A stretch of DNA of 51,421 nucleotides from Chitinophagaceae bacterium (lineage in GTDB: Bacteria; Bacteroidota; Bacteroidia; Chitinophagales; Chitinophagaceae). The DNA is taken from contig JAJTFQ010000011.1 of NCBI GenBank assembly GCA_021299955.1, positions 1 to 51,421 on the forward strand, written 5' to 3'. Within the stretch, counting starts at the first letter, position 1; each line of letters starts with the position of its first letter. Positions 25,017 to 34,937 of this stretch are shown one piece after another. Both the position numbers and the translations under genes were made by a program. A model generated the notes under the pieces. The model was not told where the DNA came from, searched no databases, and was given only the letters and a program-made list of their open reading frames with translations.

Positions 25017-25460
25017 TCAGAATTTGAAAGGGACCGGCTGTTGTGCGCTGTGCGGATGTTCGCCACCTACGTACACGAAAAGCTTCTTGTACATCTGACG
25101 ACCCAGGCGATTCTTCGGCAACATGCCCTTCACGGCGTGCTCGACGATCACTTCCGGACGACGTTTCATGACATCCTTTGCGATCGCGATCTTCTGGCCG
25201 CCGGGATAGCCGGATACCGTCTGGTATTCCTTCTCATCCATCTTGTTACCTGTGAAGACCATCTTCTCGCAGTTGATCACGATCACGTAATCTCCGCAGT
25301 CGACGTGAGGAGAATAGTAGGCCTTGTTTTTGCCACGCAACACATGTGCGATCTTGCTGCAAATCCGGCCCACAGTTTGATTGGTCCCGTCCACAACGAA
25401 CCATTTGCGTTGCACGGAAGCTGCATTTGCATGCTTTGTGGTGAAATGTAGTTTACTCAT
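25017..25460 (-). CDS. rplM: 50S ribosomal protein L13
   Basis: The 147-aa product has the L13 pattern: RKWFVVDGTNQTVGRICSKIAHVLRGKNKAYYSPHVDCGDYVIVINCEK, then YQTVSGYPGG, then VIVEHAVKGMLPKNRLGRQMYKKLFVYVGGEHPH. It is an early-assembly 23S rRNA-binding protein. It is the first gene of the rplM-rpsI-rpsB-tsf unit and has a strong upstream promoter with a leader of about 86 nt, which may carry autoregulation. Confidence 0.97.
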   Translation of the reverse strand: MSKLHFTTKHANAASVQRKWFVVDGTNQTVGRICSKIAHVLRGKNKAYYSPHVDCGDYVIVINCEKMVFTGNKMDEKEYQTVSGYPGGQKIAIAKDVMKRRPEVIVEHAVKGMLPKNRLGRQMYKKLFVYVGGEHPHSAQQPVPFKF

Positions 25461-25581
25461 AAAAAAATTTAAGGGGTTGTCCCCCGGTTCTCAATCACCG
25501 GCCGCCATCCCGGCAGGAGCCCCGCCGGATACTTCCCGGCAAGGGAGCGCAAAGGTACCTCATTCCATTGCGACTTACCAA
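25461..25581 (-). promoter_or_regulatory. Promoter and GC-rich leader of the rplM operon
   Basis: On the minus strand a TTG (25581-25579), then 21 nt, then TACCTTTG (25557-25550) fits the Bacteroidota consensus. The transcript leader of about 86 nt contains GCCGG/CCGGC and a GGGG/CCCC hairpin near the start codon, followed by A-T-rich sequence before the ATG. A ribosomal-protein autoregulatory leader is plausible but not demonstrated. Confidence 0.65.
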
Positions 25582-25727
25582 GGATTTTCATCATTATTTT
25601 TTTAGGGACCCTTGCAAGTGGTTGATTTACAATAAATATTTTGACACATAATTTACATGCATCCTCAAAAGCCGCGCCCTTTCAGGGGTTGCGCCCATTT
25701 TTCCACGCAATTGGCTACTTTCAGGGC

Positions 25728-28700
25728 ATGAGAAAGCTACTCCCTTTCCTACTCATCTCCCTGGTCTCCTGCCATTCGGAGAACACCCGGTTCCGGGCAC
25801 TGGGTTCCACGGAGACCGGCATCACCTTCGAAAATCGCATCGATGACAAGGCGGAACTGAATATCCTCAACTACGAATACCTCTACAATGGCGGTGGCGT
25901 CGGCATTGGCGACCTGAACGGAGATTCGCTGCCGGACATCTTCTTCAGCGGAAACCGCGTGTCCAACAAGCTTTATCTCAACCGCGGAAACCTCCGATTT
26001 GATGATGTGACCGCAGCAGCCGGCGTCGGAGGATTCGGACGCTGGAGCAAGGGCGTCTCCTTTGTGGACATCAACCAGGACGGCAAAACCGATATCCACG
26101 TCTGCGCCGCCGTCCTGCCCGATGCCGCCGCCCGCCGGAACATGCTCTTCGTCAATCAGGGAAATGATCCGAAGACCGGAATTCCCTCCTTCCTGGACCT
26201 GGCCGGGGAATACGGACTCGCAGACACCTCCAGCACCCAGATGGCAGGGTTCTTTGACTACGACAACGACGGTGACCTAGATGTTTACCTGCTTGTCAAT
26301 GACCTCGACGGCACCTATCCCAACGAATTCAGACCCATCCGGAAGGATGGCTCCTGGCCCAATACCGACAAGCTTCTGGAAAACAAGTTCGATACGGTGC
26401 TCGGTCATCCGGTATTCCATGACGTATCTCGCAAGGCCGGTATCCTGATCGAAGGACATGGCCTTGGACTGGCCATTGCAGACATCGATCAGGACGGATG
26501 GAAAGATATCTACGTCGGCAACGACTACCTGTCCAATAATATCCTCTACATCAACAATCGCAATGGCACCTTCACCGACCGTGCGGCCGATTACTTCCGG
26601 CATACCAGTCGCAATGCCATGGGCAACGATATTGCCGACATCAACAACGACGGACTGGCGGACATCATCGAAATGGACATGATGCCGGAAGACAATTACC
26701 GCCAGAAGATGATGTACAACGATATTTCCTATCAGACCTTTCAGAACTCGGACCGTTTCGGATACATTTACCAGTACCCACGCAACACGCTGCAACTCAA
26801 CCGCGGACTGGCCGACAGCGGCGGCATTCCGCTATTCAGCGAGATCGCATACTACAGCGGCGTGGCCCATACCGACTGGAGCTGGGCCCCGCTGCTGGTG
26901 GATGCCGACAATGACGGATGGCGCGACCTGCTCGTCAGCAACGGACTGCCCAGGGATATGTCAGACCTGGACTTCATGGCCTACCGGAAAGACGCCGTGC
27001 AAAAAGTGCCACTGGCTGAAGTGCTGGAGAAGGTACCCGTCGTCAAGATCCCAAACTATGCATTCCGGAACAACGGCGACCTGACCTTCTCAAATGTCTC
27101 CCGCGACTGGGGATGGGATATGCCAACCTATTCCGCCGGCATGGCCACCGGTGATCTGGACGGCGACGGCGATCTGGATGTGGTCATCAACAACACGAAC
27201 ATGCCCGCAACCGTAATGGAAAACCGAACGGCCCAATCAGACAAGCCCGCTCACCACCTGCGCATCCGCCTGAAGGGAGCACCGGGCAACCTGCAGGGAT
27301 GGGGCGCACGTATCGATATCCATCATGGCGGCATGCGACAGTCTGCGGAACATACCCCCTTCCGCGGCTACCTGTCGAGCGTAGAGGACATCCTCCATTT
27401 CGGACTGGGCGATCACGGGAAGATCGACAGCCTGATCATCCGGTGGCCTGATGGACGGATACAGCGCCTGCTGGATATTCCGGCCGATCAAACCCTCGAT
27501 CTGGACATCAGAAAGGCGGCATCGGTAACGGAAACCACTCAGAAAAAGACCATGCCCTGGTTCAGTGAAGCCGGCGTCGCCTCCGGACTGGACATCCCGT
27601 TCCGGGAGATCGATTTCATCGATTTCAACATACAGCGGCTGCTGCCCCGCAAACTCACACGCTTCGGCCCCTCCCTGGCGGTAGGCGATCTCAATGGAGA
27701 TGGTCTCGACGATCTCGTCACGGGCGGTGTCTCACCCTTCGCCGCAAGCCTGCACTTCCAACAGCCCGACGGACGCTTCATCCACCGCAAACTCCGGGAT
27801 GACGAACAAGATCCGCAAGCCTGGGATGATGGCGGCATATCATTGTTCGATGCTGACAGCGATGGGGACCTTGACATGTACATTGCTGCCGGAGGTGCGG
27901 AAAATCCTCCGCAGTCGAAACACTATGTTGACCATTTCTACCGGAACGACGGAAAGGGCGCATTCACGGAGTTGCAACTAACGGTAACGAATAACCGAAT
28001 TGCCAAAGGCTCCCTCGCAGCACATGATTATGACGGCGACGGCGATATCGATCTCTTCGTTGCCGGCCGAACGGTACCCGGGGCCTATCCGTCCGCCACC
28101 AGCAGCATGCTCTACCGGAATGACAGTCGCGACGGACAGATCGAATTCACCGACATCACGCAGGAAGCTGCGCCGGAACTCCAGATGATCGGAATGGTCA
28201 GCAGTGCGGTCTGGTCCGATGCTGACCTCGATGGTCGGGCAGACCTGCTGTTGGCGATGGACTGGGGACCGGTACGGATGCTGCGCAACGATGGCCGGAG
28301 GCTGACGCTCACTCCCACCAATATGGACGGACTGAACGGCTGGTGGAACAGCCTGACAGCGGCAGACATCGACAATGACGGAGACATGGATTATGTTGCC
28401 GGGAACTTCGGCATGAACGGCTACCTCAAGCCTTCGAAATCGGAGCCTGTGCATGCCTGGTTCCATGATTTCGACCGGAACGACCGGCCGGATGCGGTAT
28501 TCAGTTCCTTCCTGCCAGCCCGCACCGGTGGTGAGCGGGCTGAGTTTCCCATCGCCGGACGCGATGAATTCATCCGGGAGATGAGTCCGATGAAGGCCCG
28601 CTTCACCAACTATGATGCGTATGCCCGATCGACGATCGAGGAGGTATTGATGCCGGACACCCTGGCCATCGCACAGAAATGGACCGCAACGCAGTTTCGG

Positions 28701-29261
28701 ACGGGATGGTTCGAAAACAAGGGCGGGCTTCGGTTCAGCTTCCATCCACTCCCGGCGGAGGCCCAGTTCGCACCGGTTTACGGCCTGTTGGCCCGTGACC
28801 TCGACGGGGACGGATGGACCGATCTGGTGCTTAATGGCAATGACTACTCCATGTCCCCCATGTTGGGGAGATACGATGCTTTCCGGGGCCTTGTCCTCAA
28901 AGGTGGACCGGAAGGACGTTTCACGCCCCTCAGCCCGGCTGCATCCGGCTTTCATGTGCCCGGGGATGGAAAAGCGCTGGTCGATCTGCGGATCGGTGGA
29001 CAGCATACGCTGCTGGCATCGGAGAACACCGGCTATCTGCGCGTGTTTCGGAACCTGAACAGTACCCTGAAACATACACCCCTGGATGCACGTGCCGCTG
29101 CAGCGTTGGTAACACTCGCCGACGGCAGGATACGAAGGGAGGAATTCGGGCGTGGTGCCGGTTTTCTATCCCAGACCGCCCGGTTGCTGCTGACGGGAAG
29201 CAACGTCAAGATCGTGGAGGTGACCGATGCCAAGGGTCGCTTAATTTTGCGTCTGCCATGA
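25728..29261 (+). CDS. ASPIC/UnbV (CRTAC1-like) VCBS-repeat lipoprotein 1
   Basis: I chose the ATG at 25728 (1177 aa), which opens a lipoprotein signal MRKLLPFLLISLVSC; the track start adds 29 non-signal residues. Many FG-GAP/VCBS blades carry calcium loops such as DINQDGKTDI, DYDNDGDLDV and DLDGDGDLDV. The ASPIC/UnbV domain is at about residues 505-585 (GWGARIDIHHGG to GDHGKIDSLIIRWPDG). A second beta-propeller half follows (DLNGDGLDDLV, DYDGDGDIDLF, DLDGDGWTDLV). It is probably surface-exposed. Two paralogues are on the other strand of the same locus. Its stop overlaps the next gene's ATG. The ligand is unknown. Confidence 0.88.
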   Translation: MRKLLPFLLISLVSCHSENTRFRALGSTETGITFENRIDDKAELNILNYEYLYNGGGVGIGDLNGDSLPDIFFSGNRVSNKLYLNRGNLRFDDVTAAAGVGGFGRWSKGVSFVDINQDGKTDIHVCAAVLPDAAARRNMLFVNQGNDPKTGIPSFLDLAGEYGLADTSSTQMAGFFDYDNDGDLDVYLLVNDLDGTYPNEFRPIRKDGSWPNTDKLLENKFDTVLGHPVFHDVSRKAGILIEGHGLGLAIADIDQDGWKDIYVGNDYLSNNILYINNRNGTFTDRAADYFRHTSRNAMGNDIADINNDGLADIIEMDMMPEDNYRQKMMYNDISYQTFQNSDRFGYIYQYPRNTLQLNRGLADSGGIPLFSEIAYYSGVAHTDWSWAPLLVDADNDGWRDLLVSNGLPRDMSDLDFMAYRKDAVQKVPLAEVLEKVPVVKIPNYAFRNNGDLTFSNVSRDWGWDMPTYSAGMATGDLDGDGDLDVVINNTNMPATVMENRTAQSDKPAHHLRIRLKGAPGNLQGWGARIDIHHGGMRQSAEHTPFRGYLSSVEDILHFGLGDHGKIDSLIIRWPDGRIQRLLDIPADQTLDLDIRKAASVTETTQKKTMPWFSEAGVASGLDIPFREIDFIDFNIQRLLPRKLTRFGPSLAVGDLNGDGLDDLVTGGVSPFAASLHFQQPDGRFIHRKLRDDEQDPQAWDDGGISLFDADSDGDLDMYIAAGGAENPPQSKHYVDHFYRNDGKGAFTELQLTVTNNRIAKGSLAAHDYDGDGDIDLFVAGRTVPGAYPSATSSMLYRNDSRDGQIEFTDITQEAAPELQMIGMVSSAVWSDADLDGRADLLLAMDWGPVRMLRNDGRRLTLTPTNMDGLNGWWNSLTAADIDNDGDMDYVAGNFGMNGYLKPSKSEPVHAWFHDFDRNDRPDAVFSSFLPARTGGERAEFPIAGRDEFIREMSPMKARFTNYDAYARSTIEEVLMPDTLAIAQKWTATQFRTGWFENKGGLRFSFHPLPAEAQFAPVYGLLARDLDGDGWTDLVLNGNDYSMSPMLGRYDAFRGLVLKGGPEGRFTPLSPAASGFHVPGDGKALVDLRIGGQHTLLASENTGYLRVFRNLNSTLKHTPLDARAAAALVTLADGRIRREEFGRGAGFLSQTARLLLTGSNVKIVEVTDAKGRLILRLP

Positions 29262-30580
29262 TGACCAGTACCACCGCCAGCAGATGGCTCCTGCCGATCC
29301 TGCCGATCCTCTTGCTCGCTTGCGGAAGGCGCCACACAGATACTGCATTGCAGGGCGCCGAACTGCAACACAAACTGATGCAGGGACTCACCGAAGTGAT
29401 CGTACACGACATCCTGAGTCCGCCGGTATCATCGAGGATCTATGCCTACACGACCCTGGCTTTTCACGAAGCCCTCAGGCCGTCGCATCCCGACATACCA
29501 GCCCTGGTGCAGAATTTCAATGGATTCGAACGAATGCCTCCGGCTCCTGATACGACCATCCTGGACGTCAGGCTCTCTGCAGCCTTGGCCTTCCTGACCG
29601 TAGCGGAACGGCTCGTTTTCAGCAAGGACAGTATCCGGACACTCCGGCAGTCCGTCCTGCAGGCCTTCGGGCATCTCTCCGCCGGGCACACAAAAGCATC
29701 GGAGATCTGGGGTAATCGGGTGGCACAGTGCATCCTGAAGCGCGCCGATGGCGACAACTATCGGCAGACCCGGAGCATGCCGCGTTTCAGTGTCTTTGGA
29801 GAAAACGGAAAATGGCAACAGACACCACCGGACTATGCAGATGCCACAGAGCCCCACTGGCCGCTGATCCGGCCTTTGAGAATGGATTCGGCCAGCCAGT
29901 GCCGTCCCGCTCCGCCACCACCTTACGATACACTCGAATCCTCAGCATACGGCCGCGAACTCAGGGAAGTATGGACCATCAGCCAGTCCCTGACACCCGC
30001 GATGGACAGCATCGCCCGTTTCTGGGATGACAACGCATTTGTTTCGAAACACGTTGGACACCTGACGATCGCCACCAAGAAACTAACCCCTGTCGGACAC
30101 TGGATGGGCATCACAGAGATCCTTGCACGCCAGAACGGCCTGGATGAGGCCCGAACGTCCACGGCCTATGCCTTGACGGCCGCAGCGATCTTCGACGGAT
30201 TCATTGCTTGCTGGGAAGAGAAATACCGGAGCAATATGGTTCGGCCCGTCACCGTCATCCGGGAGCGGTTCGAGTCCGAATGGTCTCCGCTGTTGCAAAC
30301 GCCTTCATTTCCGGAATATACCAGTGGTCACAGTGTCATCACCTCGGCCGCCGCCACTGTGCTGACGGATATTTTCGGTAAAGAGCGATCCTTCACGGAT
30401 ACCACTGAAGTGAAATATCTGGGGATGCACCGGAGTTTCTCCTCCATCGAGGCGGCCGCAGACGAGGCCGGGATCAGCCGGCTCTACGGAGGTATTCACT
30501 TCAGGTCGGCCATTGTCAATGGAAAAGAACAGGGCCGAAAAGTTGGACGGCTCTTTACCCCGCTGCTGAAACAACCATAA
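29258..30580 (+). CDS. Vanadium-dependent haloperoxidase / PAP2-family lipoprotein
   Basis: The 440-aa product has a lipoprotein signal (LLPILPILLLACG). The acid-phosphatase/vanadium-haloperoxidase active site is visible: RSNMVRPVTVIRERF, PSFPEYTSGHSVITSAAATVL with the SGHS signature, and YGGIHFRSAIVNGKEQGRKVG with the final conserved His and Arg. Such enzymes either oxidise halides with peroxide using vanadate or hydrolyse phosphate esters; the motifs alone do not decide. Its ATG overlaps the stop of the ASPIC gene. A TAATTTTG box at 29242-29249 inside that gene may add an internal promoter. Pairing with ASPIC proteins recurs in Bacteroidota as I know them. Confidence 0.87.
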   Translation: MMTSTTASRWLLPILPILLLACGRRHTDTALQGAELQHKLMQGLTEVIVHDILSPPVSSRIYAYTTLAFHEALRPSHPDIPALVQNFNGFERMPPAPDTTILDVRLSAALAFLTVAERLVFSKDSIRTLRQSVLQAFGHLSAGHTKASEIWGNRVAQCILKRADGDNYRQTRSMPRFSVFGENGKWQQTPPDYADATEPHWPLIRPLRMDSASQCRPAPPPPYDTLESSAYGRELREVWTISQSLTPAMDSIARFWDDNAFVSKHVGHLTIATKKLTPVGHWMGITEILARQNGLDEARTSTAYALTAAAIFDGFIACWEEKYRSNMVRPVTVIRERFESEWSPLLQTPSFPEYTSGHSVITSAAATVLTDIFGKERSFTDTTEVKYLGMHRSFSSIEAAADEAGISRLYGGIHFRSAIVNGKEQGRKVGRLFTPLLKQP

Positions 30581-30605
30581 GCCTGCATGAGAATGACCGG
30601 CACCT

Positions 30606-30613
30606 TAATTTTG
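30606..30613 (+). promoter_or_regulatory. -7 box upstream of the SRPBCC/GyrI gene
   Basis: TAATTTTG fits TAnnTTTG exactly, 25 nt before the ATG at 30639. No clear -33 TTTG is seen, so this gene may also be read from upstream. Confidence 0.45.
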
Positions 30614-30638
30614 CGTTGCTGAAAAATCTGAACACCCG

Positions 30639-31568
30639 ATGAAGAAGTCCATCCTGGCCATGCTGGCGGCCGCAGCCATCTACCTGAGCGTCGCCCTGAT
30701 GTTGCCCGAAGCGCGCGCATACTCGTTCCAGGCACCGTTGAATGTGCCGGCCCCTGCCATATTCAGGCTCATGACGGACACGGCCCTGACAGGCCGCTGG
30801 TGGCCCGAAGCAGGCCGGGAACCTGGCACATGGACCTGGGAGCAGGGGTCCTATCGGGTCAGTCAGACCTTCCTGAATCAGGTGAATCTCTCCGTTGATC
30901 GGAATGGGATCGGTTCCACCCTCATCATCTCTGCAGCTTCCTCGGGTCCCGGCACCTCGGTATTGTCCTTTAGTGTGCAGACTGCAGTCAGCTCAAGCAT
31001 TGCCTGGCGTCCGTTGCAGGAACTGAGCCTAATGCGCCAGCGTCGCGAGCATGCCCGGTTGATGGACACCCTGACGCGCATCTTCGGAAACCCTGACCGG
31101 GTCTATGGGTTTCGCATAGAACACCAGAAGGTAAAGGATGCCACACTCCTGTCGTTGCGGCGGCAGTTCGATCACGACCCGAACCTGGCGGAGATCGCAG
31201 AGATGGTGGATTCCGTTCGAAGTCACATCCGTACCTTGGGCGGACGCGAAACCAATCTGCCCATGCTAAACGTATATCGTGCAGAAGACGGGGGTATTGA
31301 AGCCATGATCGCCATCGCTACCGACCGGGAACTCCGGGCTGATCCGCCATTTTCGCTGAAAAGAATGCTCCCGGGTGGAAAAATCCTGGTGGCTGAAGTG
31401 GGGGGTGGTCCACACCGGATCCAATCTTGCCTGGAAGCGGTGGATGCCTATGTGAAGGACCACCGGTTGCTGTCACCCGCCATGCCCTTTCAGCGCATGA
31501 TCACCGAGCGGAAACCCGGCAGTGATACCTCAAAATGGGTCACGACCATCAACTATCCGGTTTTCTGA
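30639..31568 (+). CDS. Membrane-anchored SRPBCC-like plus GyrI-like domain protein
   Basis: The 309-aa product starts with a hydrophobic signal or anchor (SILAMLAAAAIYLSVALML). Residues about 28-150 resemble an SRPBCC ligand-binding fold (FQAPLNVPAPAIFRLMTDTALTGRWWPEAG). From about 165 to the end the sequence resembles a GyrI/AraC effector-binding domain (IEHQKVKDATLLSLRRQF, GGIEAMIAIATDREL, GGKILVAEVGGGPHRIQSCLEAVDAYV). No DNA-binding domain is present. It may bind a small ligand at the periplasmic side of the inner membrane. Its role in this locus is unknown. It converges with the ASPIC gene 2 with a gap of 12 bp. Confidence 0.75.
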   Translation: MKKSILAMLAAAAIYLSVALMLPEARAYSFQAPLNVPAPAIFRLMTDTALTGRWWPEAGREPGTWTWEQGSYRVSQTFLNQVNLSVDRNGIGSTLIISAASSGPGTSVLSFSVQTAVSSSIAWRPLQELSLMRQRREHARLMDTLTRIFGNPDRVYGFRIEHQKVKDATLLSLRRQFDHDPNLAEIAEMVDSVRSHIRTLGGRETNLPMLNVYRAEDGGIEAMIAIATDRELRADPPFSLKRMLPGGKILVAEVGGGPHRIQSCLEAVDAYVKDHRLLSPAMPFQRMITERKPGSDTSKWVTTINYPVF

Positions 31569-31580
31569 TCCGGTCATATT

Positions 31581-34500
31581 TTATCTCCCAACCTGCCTGA
31601 TCACCCGCAGGCTGTCATCGTTCATGGGCAGGATAAAGGCACTTCGCCCCAGGATCCCGATCGGTCGCACCCGTCCGGCTTGTCCAGGGATGCGGAGGCC
31701 GGGAATATCCGAGACCCTGAATGCACCACCCCCGACATTGATGAGCAATTGGCCATAGAAGGCGTCCTGACGACCAATTTCCACGTTGTTTGCATGAAAG
31801 TTACCCCAGACCAAGATATCGGGCAGGCTGTCTGCATTCGCCTGTAACAGCGTCAGGCTGCGGATCGTACTCCACTGTACCGCCGGTGGCAGCGCCATTG
31901 CCTTGAAACGTCCGTCACCCTCGTTCAGGAAGACCATACTTTCGAAGGTATTGGAAGTCAGTTGCATGGATGTGCCCAGTTTGGACGACCCGAAAAGTTC
32001 AGATATGTCGGACCTGGCAAAGTCTTCTGCATAGAGGAACCGCTTCTTCAGAGACGGCAGACTCTTCTCCAGCAGGGTCTTGCTGGCAAAGGGGATCTCC
32101 CGGCCTCCCACGTGATAGGTCAGCAACTGCTCCGAACGACCATTTTCGTCGAAGTCATGGACATACATCCTGACTGGTTCGTCGGGCCTTGGGCGGAGGC
32201 GGCTATTGAGGCCGAAATTTCCGGCGACGATGTCCTTGTCTCCATCCAGATCGAGGTCCGCTACAAGGAGCGATTGCCACCATCCCTTGAGAGGGCTTAC
32301 CCGCTGGCGAACGAATGATCGGTCCTGACGCAAATAGATCTCAATGTCTCCCCAATGCGCGCTCAGCACCAGGTCCGCCCGGCCATCCCCATTCATATCT
32401 TTCCAAACCGCATCCGTGACCATGCCGGGCGATAACAGATCAGGGCACCAGGCCTCGGTAACGTCGCGGAAGCGACCTGAGCCGTCGTTGAGCAGCAGGA
32501 ACGAGCGGGGCGCCTTCCCGTATTCCCAGGGGAGGGCCCTTCCGGCGATGAAAAGATCAGGATAACCATCACCATTCAGGTCTGTTGAAGCGACCCGGCT
32601 CTGGGTTGCAAAAATGCCCGTGAACGCATCTTGCCTGCGCTGCAGATTACCCCTGCCGTCGTTCAGGTAGAGCAATGGCTGCTGGTGCTCATCATTCCCG
32701 TAATATTCATTGCCACCGGTGGCAACCACCAGGTCCGGATCCCGATCCATATCCACATCCAGCCATAGGGCGTCGGCGTCCTCCCACATGGAGTCGCGGA
32801 CCAGGGCCGGTTGCGGCGACAGGCGGAAACTACCATCCGACCTTTGCAGCCAAAGCGTTTTCCGCTCTCCCTTTGAGGCGCCGATCCAGACATCTTCCAG
32901 CCCGTCACCATCGGCATCTCCGACGGCCGCTGCCGGGCCTTCTGCGGAGACCATCTGCGGCATCAGGGGTTCGCGGTCGAATTCGTTGAAGCGGTTCTCC
33001 CGATGAAGATGAAGCAATCCGGAGCCGCGGGTGATGTCCTCAAAGGGAGTGACACCCTGTAACTCTCCACTGGTACGGATCTTACTGAAATCAAAAGCCG
33101 GCAGACCGCTGCGATAGGTAAGGGAGATGCGTGGACCGGCCTTCAGGTCAACCGGCTGGCAGGTATTGTCCGGCCATACCAGCACGGCAGCATCCGGTCG
33201 AAGTCCCTCAAGACCTGCATGCAACGGGATATCCATGCTGGAGAGGAACCCCCGCACAGGCTGCTTTTCGTGATAAATGACCTGGCCGCCCGCAAATATG
33301 ACCAAACGTGCACCGATCGCGGAGGGATTTACCTCAGGACCTTTCAGGTCGACCGAAAGAAAGCCGCCGGAACGGTCAGTCCCATTGGTATTATTGCGAT
33401 AGACGAGGACGGGGTCATCGATATTGTTCACGACCAGATCCAGGTCACCATCATTATCAAGATCTGCATACACAGAACCGTTGGAAAACGTATTGGCATT
33501 CCCCTCCACCCGGTCCGAAATGTCTTCGAAAGCCGTGCCCCCCTTGTTTTGGAAGAATCGGTTGGGGATCTTGATCTCCGGGAATTTCCGGATCAGGGCG
33601 AGATCCTTGTCTTCAAGGGCGTTGTCGCGAAGTTTACGCTGCATTTCCTCGCCGGATACGAAGGAGATGTAATCGATGTCGTTCATCCGCTTCGGAATTC
33701 CGTTCGAGACAAACAGATCACGTTGCCCGTCGTTATCGAAGTCAACAAGCAGGGCGGCCCAGCTCCAGTCAGTAGCATGGATACCCGCGAACTGGCCGAT
33801 CTCCCGGAAACGGCCGTCGCCCCGGTTCAGCTGGAGGTTATTGCGGGCATACTGATGGGCATATCCGTAGCTGATCTTCTGCCTGTAAATATTGTAATCA
33901 TCTTCGGAAAGGGAACGTCTCAGCAGCTCGGGGTCATACGGCAGCATGTCCATGGACACGATGTCGGGCCAGGCGTCATTGTTGATGTCGGCCGCATCCA
34001 CACCCATGCTGAACTGACTGGTATGTCCCAACCTCGCGGAGGCTTCCTCCCGGAAGGTGCCATCTCCCTGGTTCATGTAGAGGTAGTCGTTCTCGTGAAA
34101 GTCATTCCCTACATAGATATCCGGTCTGCCATCGAGATCGACGTCTGTCACGACGACACCAAGGCCATATCCGATGCGGGTGCTGCGTATGCCGGCCGAT
34201 CTTGAAATATCCCGGTAACGGACGCGGAGGTTTCCGGCATCGTCCCGATCTGTTTCGCAAGTGTACAGTCGCTGTCCTGCGAGGCTGTCGAAGGTCCCCT
34301 CAAACTGGGCGCGGGGCATGTAGTTGCCATCGTGATTCACGGAGTGATTGAGCAGGAACAGGTCGAGATCTCCATCCGCATCATGATCAAAAAAGGTCGC
34401 CTGGGTGGAGAATCCCGAAAAATCCAGTCCATAGGCCGCGGCCTCGTCCCGGAAGACCGGAATGCCGTTCTTGTCGGGCCCTTTGTTGATCAGCAGCCTG

Positions 34501-34937
34501 TTGTGGCCCCGCAAGCCCTTATATTGCCCCACCTGGCAGACATAGATGTCAGTCCATCCATCTGCGTTGATGTCCACCACGGACACGCCTGTGCTCCACG
34601 CACTGTCAGCCGGGATTCCGGAGGCATCACTCACATCCTGGAACTTCATATCTCCCCGATTGATGTATAGCCTGTCCCTTCCCTGGCTCGACGCAAAATA
34701 CAGGTCGATGCGGCCGTCCCGGTTGAAATCTCCCGCCCCGATGCCGGCGCCATTGTAAAAATACATGTAGGAGAACAGATTGAAATCCGGCGTCGGCCTC
34801 ATGCGGTTTTCGAAATCCAGGCCGGTGCGCTCGTGGTCGAGGGCAGTGAAAGGAGACGGGGATGACGTGCGATCCCCGCAGGAATACAGTACCCCCGCAC
34901 AACAGACAGAAAAAAGAATATGGAGCAACTTGTTCAT
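31581..34937 (-). CDS. ASPIC/UnbV VCBS-repeat lipoprotein 2
   Basis: The 1118-aa product has a lipoprotein signal ending VLYSC. Calcium-loop blades include DFNRDGRIDLYF, DINADGWTDIYV, DHDADGDLDLF and DVDLDGRPDIYV. The paralogue signature VSNGIPKRMNDIDYISF is present. An ASPIC/UnbV domain lies in the middle (SAIGARLVIFAGG to LEGLRPDAAVLVWPDN). A second half repeats the propeller pattern. Its ATG overlaps the stop of the upstream paralogue as ATGA, so the two are co-translated. Both may form a surface complex with the SusC/D pair upstream. The substrate is unknown. Confidence 0.88.
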   Translation of the reverse strand: MNKLLHILFSVCCAGVLYSCGDRTSSPSPFTALDHERTGLDFENRMRPTPDFNLFSYMYFYNGAGIGAGDFNRDGRIDLYFASSQGRDRLYINRGDMKFQDVSDASGIPADSAWSTGVSVVDINADGWTDIYVCQVGQYKGLRGHNRLLINKGPDKNGIPVFRDEAAAYGLDFSGFSTQATFFDHDADGDLDLFLLNHSVNHDGNYMPRAQFEGTFDSLAGQRLYTCETDRDDAGNLRVRYRDISRSAGIRSTRIGYGLGVVVTDVDLDGRPDIYVGNDFHENDYLYMNQGDGTFREEASARLGHTSQFSMGVDAADINNDAWPDIVSMDMLPYDPELLRRSLSEDDYNIYRQKISYGYAHQYARNNLQLNRGDGRFREIGQFAGIHATDWSWAALLVDFDNDGQRDLFVSNGIPKRMNDIDYISFVSGEEMQRKLRDNALEDKDLALIRKFPEIKIPNRFFQNKGGTAFEDISDRVEGNANTFSNGSVYADLDNDGDLDLVVNNIDDPVLVYRNNTNGTDRSGGFLSVDLKGPEVNPSAIGARLVIFAGGQVIYHEKQPVRGFLSSMDIPLHAGLEGLRPDAAVLVWPDNTCQPVDLKAGPRISLTYRSGLPAFDFSKIRTSGELQGVTPFEDITRGSGLLHLHRENRFNEFDREPLMPQMVSAEGPAAAVGDADGDGLEDVWIGASKGERKTLWLQRSDGSFRLSPQPALVRDSMWEDADALWLDVDMDRDPDLVVATGGNEYYGNDEHQQPLLYLNDGRGNLQRRQDAFTGIFATQSRVASTDLNGDGYPDLFIAGRALPWEYGKAPRSFLLLNDGSGRFRDVTEAWCPDLLSPGMVTDAVWKDMNGDGRADLVLSAHWGDIEIYLRQDRSFVRQRVSPLKGWWQSLLVADLDLDGDKDIVAGNFGLNSRLRPRPDEPVRMYVHDFDENGRSEQLLTYHVGGREIPFASKTLLEKSLPSLKKRFLYAEDFARSDISELFGSSKLGTSMQLTSNTFESMVFLNEGDGRFKAMALPPAVQWSTIRSLTLLQANADSLPDILVWGNFHANNVEIGRQDAFYGQLLINVGGGAFRVSDIPGLRIPGQAGRVRPIGILGRSAFILPMNDDSLRVIRQVGR

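Noticed and set aside
27978-29075. 365-aa minus-strand ORF
   Set aside because: It lies wholly within ASPIC gene 1 and shows no domain; it is an antisense shadow of the Asp-rich repeats.
33219-34205. 328-aa plus-strand ORF inside ASPIC gene 2
   Set aside because: Antisense to a clear coding gene, composed of Ile/Val/Asp repeats mirrored from calcium loops.
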